DNA from: Spizellomyces sp. 'palustris'
Taxonomy: Eukaryota; Chytridiomycota; Chytridiomycetes; Spizellomycetales; Spizellomycetaceae
Assembly (NCBI GenBank): GCA_006535965.1
Contig: QEAR01000064.1
Location: forward strand, 58,698-122,697
Length of the DNA: 64,000 bases
Reading direction: 5' to 3'
This document shows, in pieces, positions 10,948-20,634 of the stretch. Made by a program: the position numbers and the translations under genes. The notes below the pieces were generated by a model. The model had not been told where the DNA came from and searched no databases. It saw only the letters and a list, made by a program, of their open reading frames with translations. Position 1 is the first letter of the stretch, and each line of letters starts with the position of its first letter.

Positions 10948-12627
10948 TCACACAAAATCAAATAAATATTTTCCAACATCAAATTTGACACTCTTTGCAA
11001 CAGCGTTCACAAACTCCAACCCTACATTACACTTGCATTTGACGCCATCCAAGCGATCCGGCGTTGTAACGCGCACCAAGAGCCTCAATGATACAAGGGA
11101 GGCGATTTCTTGGTAAATATCGATAGAGCTTTCTAGAGAATTTTCGAGGATGCTGTAGAATATGGCGAGGAGGCGTTCAATGGGGAAGGCTTTTGGACCA
11201 AGGAGTTGTTGGCGCATCTGTAAAAAGGCTTTTTAGTACATGTATCATGCATGCATGATGATTTGTGCTACACAGGTACCTTTCCACCCTCACTCGATAC
11301 CCTCCCTCTTCGCCCCCCTTTCTTCTTACGACTCCCCACATCCCCCTTTGAAAAGAACCGCACGTCTAACCGAGGGGGATTATAGGACGCCAAAAACGCG
11401 GCAATGAGGAGGAATTTGGTATAGTAGGGTAAATCCACGTCGTAGACTTATGGGATGGTTAGTAGAGTTGCATGCACGTCGATGGATGCCCTAAACATAC
11501 CGTGGTTGGATTTGACGCTGGCTTTCTGGTATTCGTGGCTAGAGAGGTCTCGAAGATAGACACTGTGAAGAGCGTCTTTGATATGCGGTTGGATGAATCC
11601 AAAGAGTTTGCTGGTTTGTTGTCGGGTTACTAACATTGCTCCATTAGTACATGCGAGAAACGAATCAACTACAAAAAAAATGGCAACACCATACCTTTGC
11701 CATTCAAAACCGGCTCAACATACTTTGGAAACCATAACGCAACGAGGTACCGCAGCTCACGTACATCCCTACAAGGCTTTGAAAACACTTCATAAAGAAT
11801 CTCGACAAACGAGACAAAAAATTCGACATCTTCTGTCGGTGGACAGTCTTTTGCGAGTATGGCCAGTGTCTCGGATTTAGTGTAGGATGGGAAATGGACG
11901 GTATAAGATGGGTCGAGAGATCCAATGCGAGAGCGGAAATCGGTCCAGGTGAGGTGTGTTACGAGGATGATGGTTAACGGGAATCGAGCCTGTTGTCGAA
12001 ATTGTTGTGTCAATGTGGGTGAAAAAGTGACGAGAGACGGGAAGATATTTCTATTGGGAACATACGAGGTCGGGGAGTCGCATGAGAGCTGGGAGGAGTG
12101 TTGATGACATATCTCGCAATCGTTCCGCTTTGTCAAAAACCTAAGTTTTGTCCATAAGGCATCTCACCAACAACAAAAACCTCCTCCAAAATACCACGAA
12201 ACAAACTCAACATACCAAAATCCTCTTCTCCTCAGCCTCCATCTCCTTTACAACCCCAACAAACTCTGCAATACCATCACACCGTCTGCCTACTCCCCAA
12301 TCCCGCAAAACACCCTCAAACACCAATCGCTCCGTGAACCGTTCCACGCAATTCACCCACGCCATATTTGAAACGTCCTTGAGAAGACATTTGAGGAGGG
12401 TTGTTTTTCCTGTTCCAGGGAGGCCGCTTAGGAAGATGGTAGGTGGTGCCGGAAGGGTTGGCTAGGAAAAAAGTTGTCGGTTTGACGAATGTCGGGCGGT
12501 GCATGCGGGAGCACAGACTTACATGGGTGAGGATAGGAAGGAGTGCATCGATTTGAGCTTTTCGGCCTGGGAAGAGGGTATATATATCTGGTGGAGGGGA
12601 GGGAGGGGGGGAGGATGGGTCGGTCAT
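10948..12627 (-). CDS. ORC5: Origin recognition complex subunit 5
   Basis: Seven minus-strand exons: 12523-12627, 12216-12461, 12066-12140, 11695-11989, 11501-11629, 11280-11446 and 10948-11217; introns 54-76 nt; 428 aa against about 435 in humans. Order of motifs: a proline-rich N-terminus, the [12 protein letters not shown] entry, Walker A GLPGTGKT at residues 48-55, the [18 protein letters not shown] helix, a degenerate Walker B ([10 protein letters not shown], Asp120-Lys121), ILVTHLTW sensor strand, and the ORC5 C-terminal signatures [21 protein letters not shown] and [18 protein letters not shown]. It is an AAA+ subunit of the complex that marks replication origins and loads MCM. A lysine/arginine-rich insert (KKKGGRRGR) precedes the last exon. 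The start ATG at 12625-12627 is the only one that keeps the GRKAQID entry close to the N-terminus. Confidence 0.95.
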
Positions 12628-13321
12628 GGTTAAGAAAAAGCACAAGCGTGAAAGATATCGTGCATGCGTTTGCGAGGGATCTCGTCTGATGGTTCGGACA
12701 TGAGCGGACACGTAATCAATCACGTGTACTCCCGCTTTCGCGTATCCGCTCCTCATCCACATCCTTCCAGCGCTGGAAATCCATTCAATTCAATGAAGGT
12801 AAAGAAACGCTAGTTGGTTAGGCGCATGACATGCAACTTGATCAACTAGCGTTCAACTCTTGGAAATGCCTTGGAAAATTGGTTACTATGGACAATATTT
12901 GCATGGGTTGTGAGCGCCTACCATCCACCTTTCAAAGTAGAACCCAAGGACTGCCCTGACTGATGCCCAATGACCGTCACGAGGGAGGGCCTCAGAGGGC
13001 GGAACGACGGAGAGTCTGTTACATTTTTTCGCTCAAAATGCTAGAAAGAACATGGATGGTCCTTTGACCGCTTTTCTAGGTGCTTTGATAATTAGCGGTA
13101 ATTAGCGGCCAAGGACAAGACCCAGAAAACACAAAAAAGAAAAAAACTCCAAACAAATTGTTTAATTCTCCCAAGTCTTTAAGCGCTAGATGATTTAGCG
13201 AACCAAGACACAGAAAGCCCAATTGAAAAACACAAAAAGAGAATCCCCAAACCTCCAATGTCTCCAAAACACACACAGATTACATCTTCCAAGCAAAGCA
13301 CACACACACAGAAAACCAAAC
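12628..13321. other. Intergenic, no gene seen
   Basis: 694 bp upstream of ORC5 and downstream of the small unknown gene. It holds the ORC5 promoter. Short low-complexity reading frames (for example 13076-13276 on the minus strand) have skewed, cysteine- and glycine-rich composition and were not accepted as genes. Confidence 0.5.
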
Positions 13322-13681
13322 CTACACATCCACCCCAACAATCCCACAAACCCTCTCCCAAACCCCACCTCCAAAAACCTCTACAACAAAATCCCGTACC
13401 TCCTCAATCTCCTCCCACTTGACGACCCGTCTCGTAGGATTCATACGGGACTCGCGTGTCCATTTCTCCGAGAGTCGTTTCTTGGGTACCGTGTCGATGA
13501 TGAGGGTGCGGATTGGTAGAAGGGTGAGGGTGTGTGTGCTGGTTTGAGGGGCGGGGGCGACGGCGGTGGTTGTGTAGAGGGGGGAGGTGGAGTCTGAGGG
13601 CGGGGAGGGGGGGAGGGTCTTGCGGGTTCGGGGGGTTGTGGGGGGTGCCGTTGTAGGTGCGGTGGGTGTTAGGGTGGACAT
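13322..13681 (-). CDS. Small unknown protein, Thr/Pro-rich with a basic C-terminal half
   Basis: An uninterrupted 119-aa frame from ATG 13681 to the stop at 13322. I do not recognise the family. The first 50 residues are almost all Thr, Pro, Ser and Ala. The second half looks like a folded segment with a charged core (IIDTVPKKRLSEKW, then RRVVKWEEIEEVRDFVVEVF). The frame stays open upstream to 13930, and the part just before the ATG also looks protein-like (QRPFLTKYQKTLVKASLRL), so the true start, or an upstream exon, may lie further 5'. It is divergent from WDR89. It could be a real lineage-specific gene or a chance frame in GC-skewed DNA. Confidence 0.4.
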   Translation of the reverse strand: MSTLTPTAPTTAPPTTPRTRKTLPPSPPSDSTSPLYTTTAVAPAPQTSTHTLTLLPIRTLIIDTVPKKRLSEKWTRESRMNPTRRVVKWEEIEEVRDFVVEVFGGGVWERVCGIVGVDV

Positions 13682-14067
13682 GAAAGTCGAGATGAGTCTA
13701 AGACTTGCTTTTACGAGAGTTTTTTGGTATTTGGTGAGGAATGGTCGTTGATTACGGCATATCGCGTTTTTCCAATGCACACAGTGTTTAGATCCCGCTT
13801 GTATTTTAAACAAAAAACATATGGCAATACAACTTTCGCAGCCTACAAAGACCAAAACAGACAATGAACAAATGCAAGAACCATTTTTGACATATCCTTT
13901 TACAGTCCCACCACCAAAAAATCCAAACAAAGAACAGATTCATATCCCCCAAATTTCCTCAAACAAGCATCCAAAAGTCATATATCACGTGGTATCACGT
14001 GTAATTTTGGGATGCTGGGCTTCCTTTCAGCAAAACGGTAGATCGCCTTGTTAATGTCAAATCAACA
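13682..14067. other. Shared upstream region of the small unknown gene and WDR89
   Basis: 386 bp between two divergent starts. No canonical TATA box or repeat was recognised; part may be coding if the unknown gene starts further upstream (up to 13930). Confidence 0.4.
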
Positions 14068-15297
14068 ATGACGTCCCCGCCTTACACACCCTTCCACCTC
14101 GTCAAAACACACAACCTCACCACCTCGTACGTTCTCTCCATCCTCAGTTCCCCCGACGGCACCCTCCTCGCTGCACCATTATCATGTGGAACGGTCCAAC
14201 TCTATGATGTGACTACGAGTGTGCATTTGGGTGGGATGGGTGTGGGAGAAGTAAAAGAGGCTGTGTTTGATAAGCGGGATAATGTTTTTTGGTGTGGGGG
14301 GGCGGATGTGAGTGTGTGGGATGTGCGGGAAGGGAAATGTGGAAAGAGATTTCAAGGTGATTGACTTGTGTGATCTTTGTGAGTTGAGGGGGTTGTGTTT
14401 TGCTTATGGCGGTGTTTTGGGGGTGGGTTTTTGTAGCTGGTGCACCGGTGTTGAGTTTGGATGTTAATTCGTCGCAAACGATGGTAGCTGCCGTAAGTAC
14501 TCTTTTCCATATGAAAGCGTTGTTTTTTGTCTTGTGCCAATTCGTTTTTTTTGGATAGGGAACAGAACTCGTCGGTGAAGACGCCAAAATCTGTATATGG
14601 TAACCATCCACCGCACAAATGAGCCATTCAAAAATATACAATGTTCTCATACGGGCCAATATAGGGACATTCGCGGAGGCCCAGCACCCCTTACAGAATT
14701 CACAGAATGCCACTCTGACGACATTACCCAAATCAAATTCCACCCAACGCATCCAACGACACTCGCAAGTGGATCTACGGATGGGTTGATATGCTTATAC
14801 TCTCTCACAACACCTACTGAAGATGACGCCCTAGAACATGTGATTAAATCAGATTCGATTTCCAAGATTGGGTTTTTTGGACCGGGGGCAACCTACTTTT
14901 ATGCCCTTTCGCACATGGAGACGCTTTCTCTGTATACCATTACTGGTGACACGGTGCGAGAATACGGGGATGTTCGTGGGGCGTCTGAATTGGCGGCTCT
15001 AGAGTACTGCATTGATGCCACGTATGATCCGCAGGGGGAGAGGTTGTTTGTGGTGGGTGGGGATCAAAGTGGGAATATGTGTGCGTTGAATGTTGGGATG
15101 GAGCAGTTGGAATTGGTGCATACGTTGAATGGGGGGCATAGTGATATTGTGAGAGGAGTGCGTTGGGATGTTGGGGTAAGAATTTTTTGTACATTTTTTT
15201 TGAAAGTTGACACTATGAACATTTTTAATTTTGATAGGGAGGTCGGTTAGTTTCTGGAGGAGAAGACGGGAAGGTTTGTTTTTGGCGAAATGCATAG
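14068..15297 (+). CDS. WDR89: WD40-repeat protein, WDR89 orthologue
   Basis: Exons 14068-14356, 14437-14492, 14559-14599, 14665-15175 and 15238-15297; introns 80, 66, 65 and 62 nt; 318 aa. WD-type blades are visible at SWDVREGK-like positions: DVSVWDVREGKC, AKICIWDIRGG (created by the join 14599/14665), HSDDITQIKFHPTHP followed by SGSTDGLICLYSL, VVGGDQSGNMCALN, and LNGGHSDIVRGVRWDV closing with GGEDGKVCFWRN. The phrases DDITQIKFHP and EDALEHVIKSDSISKIG match WDR89 rather than generic WD40 proteins. Its molecular role is poorly known. The protein ends just after the last blade, as expected for a single seven-blade propeller. Confidence 0.87.
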
Positions 15298-15876
15298 TTG
15301 ATGGATGTGAATGACCACACACACACACACATGTGTCGTTTACCATCGTTTAGAATTGCAAATTCAGGAATGTAGAATATATTTCATATAGGCATTTTTT
15401 GCATAGTTTACTATTTTGTTTCAACGGAATCCAAGCTCTTGCTGCTACTTTATAAACATTTACGAAAACACGAACGGCAAAAACTCCATACCAGACTCGT
15501 CGACACAACACATTACATACCTCCCCAATTTCAAAAACTCAGAATCTTCCCAACCAAAGGTACATATCCTACTCGAACGAAAACATTGACACTTGCAACA
15601 CTAGAGAGTATCTCATGCTATGCAAACAAAATTCCACGCTAGATCGTACACAAAAACCAATACAAAACACCCAACGACAAAAAGAAACCAACCTTAAGCC
15701 AAAGGACGGGATAGCTAGAGTATCGATCCCTTTTTGCTGTCCAACATGTACGTTGCGCTTGTTATGTTGATGCAAAAGCTTTATAAATCTTGGGGAAACC
15801 AAAAAACGGGCCGAAACGAGTTCCAAAGTCAGAAGGTGACGAAAGGAAAAAAGATGAGCCATATTGAGCGCGAAAG
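15298..15876. other. Intergenic with an (AC)n microsatellite
   Basis: 579 bp between WDR89 and the tRNA gene. A dinucleotide AC run lies at about 15315-15331, immediately after WDR89. Otherwise AT-rich with no supported gene. Confidence 0.6.
15315..15331. repeat. (AC)n microsatellite
   Basis: About eight AC units starting 18 nt after the WDR89 stop codon, within the likely 3' UTR. Confidence 0.8.
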
Positions 15877-15949
15877 TGGAGAATCGGGGTATCGATCCCC
15901 GTGCCTCTCGCATGCTAAGCGAGCGCTCTACCATCTGAGCTAATTCCCC
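15877..15949 (-). tRNA. tRNA-Ala (anticodon AGC)
   Basis: A 73-nt cloverleaf reads on the minus strand from 15949 to 15877. The acceptor stem pairs GGGGAAT with ATTCTCC with one G-U at 3-70, the position that identifies alanine tRNAs; the discriminator is A. The D arm is GCTC-AGATGGTA-GAGC. The anticodon arm is CTCGC-TTAGCAT-GCGAG with anticodon AGC, the variable loop is AGGCA, and the T arm is CGGGG-ATCGATA-CCCCG. No intron. Internal A and B boxes are intact, so it should be transcribed by RNA polymerase III; the CCA end is not encoded. Confidence 0.96.
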
Positions 15950-16882
15950 ATGGTTATAATCACTTTTACTAATTCTCCATATTTGCAAACTTTGACACAC
16001 GGTGTTTTGAATTATAGTGTCATTTAGTCCTACCCCGCATATCCCATATTGTCCCCTTCCAGTTTTCTAAAAGACATGAATGTCAAGGTTTTGGTTTGTT
16101 GTACTAATTTTAGGTTAACCTTGATAACACTAACTGCAAATATTCAGTGATCCTAAATCTCAGGCATCGTCAGTTCGAATTTCAATGTTGGTCTGTCTAA
16201 CTAACCTTGAGACCCAAAACTTGAACATTAGACCAAAAAAGTTACGGGTATCATGTCTTTGATAGAGTTCATTATGCGGTGTTTATTCAGTGTTCTCAGA
16301 GGTATGTGTAAAAGAAAGGTTTTACGAAAGCTAGTTATTGTTTGGGTGCAAATGTGAATCTAAGAGTACGTGTTTTTTTTTTCCATATTTCTCAACCCTT
16401 TTAAAAGGTTTTTATATTTATATCGGGTTTGTTGGTATAGCTTTGAATGTTGTTCAATAGATATATTCAAGATATTCAGTGTTGACTAAAGTAACTTTTT
16501 TGCATCCATCTCTTCAATATTGCCTGCGTCATTGCCTAATCAAAAACGAGCACTCGTGGATTGTCGTAGTATTGGGGTTACTTTTTGATCCCAACGCTGT
16601 TTGCGCATATCTACGCGCAGAATCTTGTGCCTCTACCGTTGGGGGAGGGGATCGTTTGGGGATCTTTAACCTCCCATCACATCTACACCACATTCGCCTC
16701 CATTGCAACTGATACGTATCGTCATTGCAAAAAAGCAGTCTCACTTTGCAAAGTCATTAGGTTTTAATAATGTCCATGTTAAGACGTCCCTCTTTATCAA
16801 ATACATTTTTTTCCCCTACCTACAATTCCCAAACTACTAGATAATATAAAAGATCCATCCTAATCCACACTTTATATAAACA
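15950..16882. other. AT-rich intergenic region, no gene seen
   Basis: 933 bp between the tRNA gene and the 3' end of the GT2 glycosyltransferase. Low GC, T-runs near 16373-16382 and 16801-16812. The part next to 16883 should be the GT2 3' UTR. No coding or RNA structure was recognised. Confidence 0.55.
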
Positions 16883-18797
16883 CTATTTTTTAATCACATC
16901 AAAGTCAGCGGGCGGGAAAATGATACCATATGCTACACTCAGCGCCTCCATAATACCCGCAACATACTGAAGAATCATGGTTGCGGGGATATGGATCAAG
17001 GCCATAATGGGATTGACCTTTTTATCCAAGTCTTGCGCAATAATGCCAATCAGGTACAGATATACAAACACGACAAAGGAAAAGTCCTTGAGGAGGCCAA
17101 ACCACCGTGGTGTGTCGTTGCCGCTTTCACCGTCAATCGATTTGGCAAGCCAAATACCGAGCGGGATCGAGGCAATCGTGCAAAATAGACAAAAGATACC
17201 GAGGGTCCAAAAGAAACTCCAGAGTTTGGGCAAAAAGGCGGGGAGACGGCGAATACCGACATACCACCTACGACGCTGCTTCATGAATCCAATCAAGTCC
17301 ATGGGAGACTGTTCGCGAATAATGCCGGGAACTTTGCCGCACTTGTAGCCCATTTCCCACGCGTGGACGGCAAATTGGAAATCTTCGGTCAAGGAGCCCA
17401 AATCCCAAGTGACAGAGTTTTCAACGAGACCATTTGTCAACAAAAAGGAACCGTGTGCACCGAAAATCGGACGTCTAAAGTACGTGTACTGGAGGTGGAA
17501 ACGACTCAAGTCGTCTCCGACACGGATGGCATCGGCAACAGTAAAGATCCAGTTGGACCAGTAGCGGTATTGGTTGTACATGATGACGCCTTGACCCCAG
17601 GTGCACTCGCGCTCGTACCAAATGAATTCAAGCACGCGCTTGACCGATTCGTCGTCAATGACAGATTCTTCGTCCAGATGGAGAACCCAGTCGTGCTCTG
17701 TATAGCGCATTGTTTGACGGTACCATTCGAGGGCACGGGCCTTGTACTTGCTGTTGGCGGTACGGAAGCTCTTTGGACACGTGTAACAATTCAGGTTTTC
17801 GAAAAAGTAGGGCTCGTCGGTCAATACGTGGACACGAACACACGGATGCAAACGCTCCAAATGCTTGTGGGCGTTCCAGGCACGGTAAACGGCTTCTCGA
17901 TTATCACCTTTTGTGACTGTGAGAATGTATAAATTGTCTACGCGACGCTTGGGCATATCCGTGTCGTAGAGAAACTTTGGTGTGCGAAAGGGCAAGACCA
18001 AGCCGAAAAAGCAAATCAGCGTGTAAGGGAACGGAAACAGCCAACCTGTCGATAAAAAGCGTTAGATTTTAACCTCGTGTCAAATCCATGCAACACCAAA
18101 AAAGCTTACCCAGCTTCCAGTAGCAGGACGTGTTCCATAATTTCGTGTCCGTGTACGAAAAGTCCCACGCGTAAAAGGTCAGCAAAAAGGTCCCACCCAA
18201 GATAAAAATCAAGTGAAAGAGCCAAGCTTCAGCCAAAATGGCCATGATGAATTTGGTGTTTCCCTTGTTTGTGCGCTCTCCCGTCTCTTCGAGGAGGGCA
18301 TATGACATGCCGGGCACATTTGGGTTACTCCTTGCTCCACCAACGGCCTTTGGATCCGTGTCTTGACGCGCACCACGGAAAGCGGGACCCGCTCGCGCTT
18401 CAGGGGTGTCTTCAACGACAGTTCCATCCGATTCAGATGCAGAATCATCCCACTGTGTTTGGTATGCCGGTTGCGGGGGCGGTATGCGCGGGTTGATTTG
18501 TTGGGGATGACCATACTGGGGATAGTGTTGGGCAGCGGCAATCTGTTGAGGCGAGAGCGGCCTGTAGGCCTGTTGTGCTTGTGGGGGAGGAGCCGCATAT
18601 CCCTGTGATGATGGTGGTAGTGGTGGTTGTGACGACAAGATTTGTTGTTGTTGTTGGTGCTGGCGCTGCTGCTGCTGCGGTTGTGGGTATCCCGGGTGCT
18701 GAGGAGGGGCTCTCGAGTACGCCGGATGTTGGGGAGGCGGCACACCCCACTCGCGAGGCCGCTCGCCAGACGGACGAGGAGCGTTGCGAGAGTCCAT
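16883..18797 (-). CDS. Membrane glycosyltransferase family 2, egghead-like
   Basis: Exons 18110-18797 and 16883-18045 (intron 64 nt); 616 aa. The first 170 residues are cytosolic and disordered, rich in Pro and Gln with a polyglutamine run. Two membrane segments follow (FHLIFILGGTFLLTFYAW and WLFPFPYTLICFFGLVLPF), then the GT2 catalytic domain: the LTVTKGDN strand, HLDEES (Asp354), SLTEDFQF (Asp451) and the QRRRW signature of processive GT2 enzymes at 486-490. Three or more C-terminal membrane spans follow. The spacing and the words HLDEES, GAHGSFLL and TEDFQF resemble beta-1,4-mannosyltransferase egghead more than chitin synthase. It probably uses a nucleotide sugar to extend a glycolipid or polysaccharide at a membrane; the actual sugar cannot be told from sequence. 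Confidence 0.85.
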
Positions 18798-20634
18798 CTT
18801 GTCAACAAGTGTAAACCAAGTGTGTGTTGTGTGTAGATGTGGTTTCTAAATGTCTATAAAGTCTATTCAAAATGTGGGAATAAAAGGACGAGCGCTTGTA
18901 GAAAAGAAGAAGAGAAGAAGCAAGCTAAAGCTAAAGGCAAGTTGCTACAAGAGAGTGTGGGAAAAGAAAAAGCGGCTCGTTTGGGCGTTTTCAACTTTAG
19001 AAAAACCACAAGAAAAACGGGGGGGAAAAAGAAGACAATTTCTAGGCGTCATTTTTCATCCTTCTTGTAGCCAATTGCCAAAAGAGAAGAGGCAGTGAGA
19101 AAAAAAAGAGAGAAGAGAGAGGGGAAAAAGGGGGAAAAAGGTGTAGACACAACAGATTTCCCATGCGGTTCAACTTGCGATGAAACGCTCTGATTACATA
19201 ATCCATGCATCTGTTTCAACAAAAATTGGCGCGCGTTTCTTGTTTCTTGCTTCTGAAAGCGGCATGACCACGAATTTTAGCTAGCAAAATTATACACTGC
19301 GCCCCACCTGGCCGTTTCAAACTGTTCATAATGATAAAGGACTGGATGACGTGAACGAGGCTATGGGAAGCTATGATGGGGGGCATCGCAGCTGGGACAA
19401 TGCAACTTGGAGGCTATGAGTGAGCAAAAGGGCTATGGATCAAGAGCATGGTTGGGAATGCTCAAAGGATTTTGCCAAGAATGACGTTTGCGTCCACAGC
19501 CAGCAAAAGTAACATGCCAAGCAATTTGCATTGTAGATAGGCTATGGCCCTGTCTGTGGCCCTGCTGCCTATGCCTATGGCCTGCCTATGGCCAATGTCA
19601 AACCCATGACAGCTCCCTTTAACATCCCTTTAACTTCCCTACCAAAGATCCCTGCTTGGGAATGACTATGCCAAGTAATGCCAAATGACAGGATACTCAG
19701 ATCTATCCAATTGTAAAAACGATAGCATTTTGGCGGACACGCGATCTTTGCAGCGTTTATCTACAGGGACTTGTCTAGATAAAATGGCATATCTATCCCG
19801 CATGGGAAACGTCATTCACACAAAACGACTGCATGCGCAGCAGCATCGGACACAAGAATGGGGCAATGGCCACGTTTTTCAAGGGCCATGGGGCCATGTG
19901 GTCTACACGGTCACCTCAGTCACACGAGTTCACGTGAAATCCCGATCTTGACTTGTCCGTTTGGGGCGGGTGGCCATGTGTATTGGATGTGGTGTAGTGG
20001 ATGTGATGGATGGGGGGGTTCCATGAACGACGACCGGCAAACGACGACGGCGATCCCCGTCGACAAGGAACAAGGCGACGATGACGAGGATAAGGGAGGG
20101 CAGTCCCCGTCGTAAAGGCAAGCCCATGTAACATTAAACTTACCGCTCTGGAGGGACGCGGTCCGAAATGTACTAAGCAGGTGTGCTAGGAAACGGGTCC
20201 CTGCAGTCCCCAGGAGATTCAAAAAGTTATGCGTTACATGCAACAGCATCATCGTTCAAGGTTTTCCACCTCCCTTATTGACACGTTCAAGGCCAGCACA
20301 CGGGAAATTGGGACATGCCGAAACAGAAATCACATACAAAATATTAAATCAACTTTCAGATGGAGAGCAATTTCTTAACCATAAGACGCACCAAGTCTCC
20401 CCCTTACTAAAAGGTTCAGCATACGTGGTGTGCATAACTGCATTTCCAGATTATCGTACCTGAACATGATCAGCACTGGCAGCCATGGGCCGCCAAAAAG
20501 TGCGCAGCAGGCTCATGGACGCGTCCAGGTCACGCGTCTGGACCTCGCTTATCTAAGCAACTCCGACGTGCCAGACATCTACCAGTGACAAGTTGGTAAA
20601 AAGAAGAGACTGGTTCCAGGGCCAAGCGGTCGAA
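18798..20634. other. 1.8-kb divergent upstream region of GT2 and dynein genes
   Basis: No supported gene. Next to GT2, 18880-19140 is strongly purine-rich on the plus strand, that is pyrimidine-rich in the direction of GT2 transcription. A cluster of CTATG repeats sits at 19359-19592. Reading frames at 19685-20115 have no recognisable product and conflict with each other on both strands. Confidence 0.55.
19359..19592. repeat. Cluster of short GCTATGG / CCTATGG repeats
   Basis: The core CTATG occurs about eight times in 235 bp, at about 19361, 19372, 19414, 19433, 19542, 19569, 19575 and 19585, usually preceded by G or C and followed by G. The last four are nearly contiguous, alternating CCTATGGCC units. 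It lies 560-800 bp upstream of GT2 and about 1.0-1.3 kb upstream of the dynein gene. It may be a transcription-factor cluster or a simple degenerate repeat. Confidence 0.5.

Noticed and set aside
15569-16000. 143-aa minus-strand reading frame overlapping the tRNA
   Set aside because: Its recognisable part (AQMVERSLSMREARGSIPRF) is simply the tRNA-Ala read as protein, a well-known false gene type.
17363-17932. 189-aa plus-strand reading frame
   Set aside because: Lies entirely antisense to the GT2 catalytic domain and has no family features; a codon-bias shadow.
19685-20134. Overlapping frames on both strands in the dynein/GT2 gap
   Set aside because: Several frames conflict, none resembles a protein family, and GC-rich simple sequence explains the openness.
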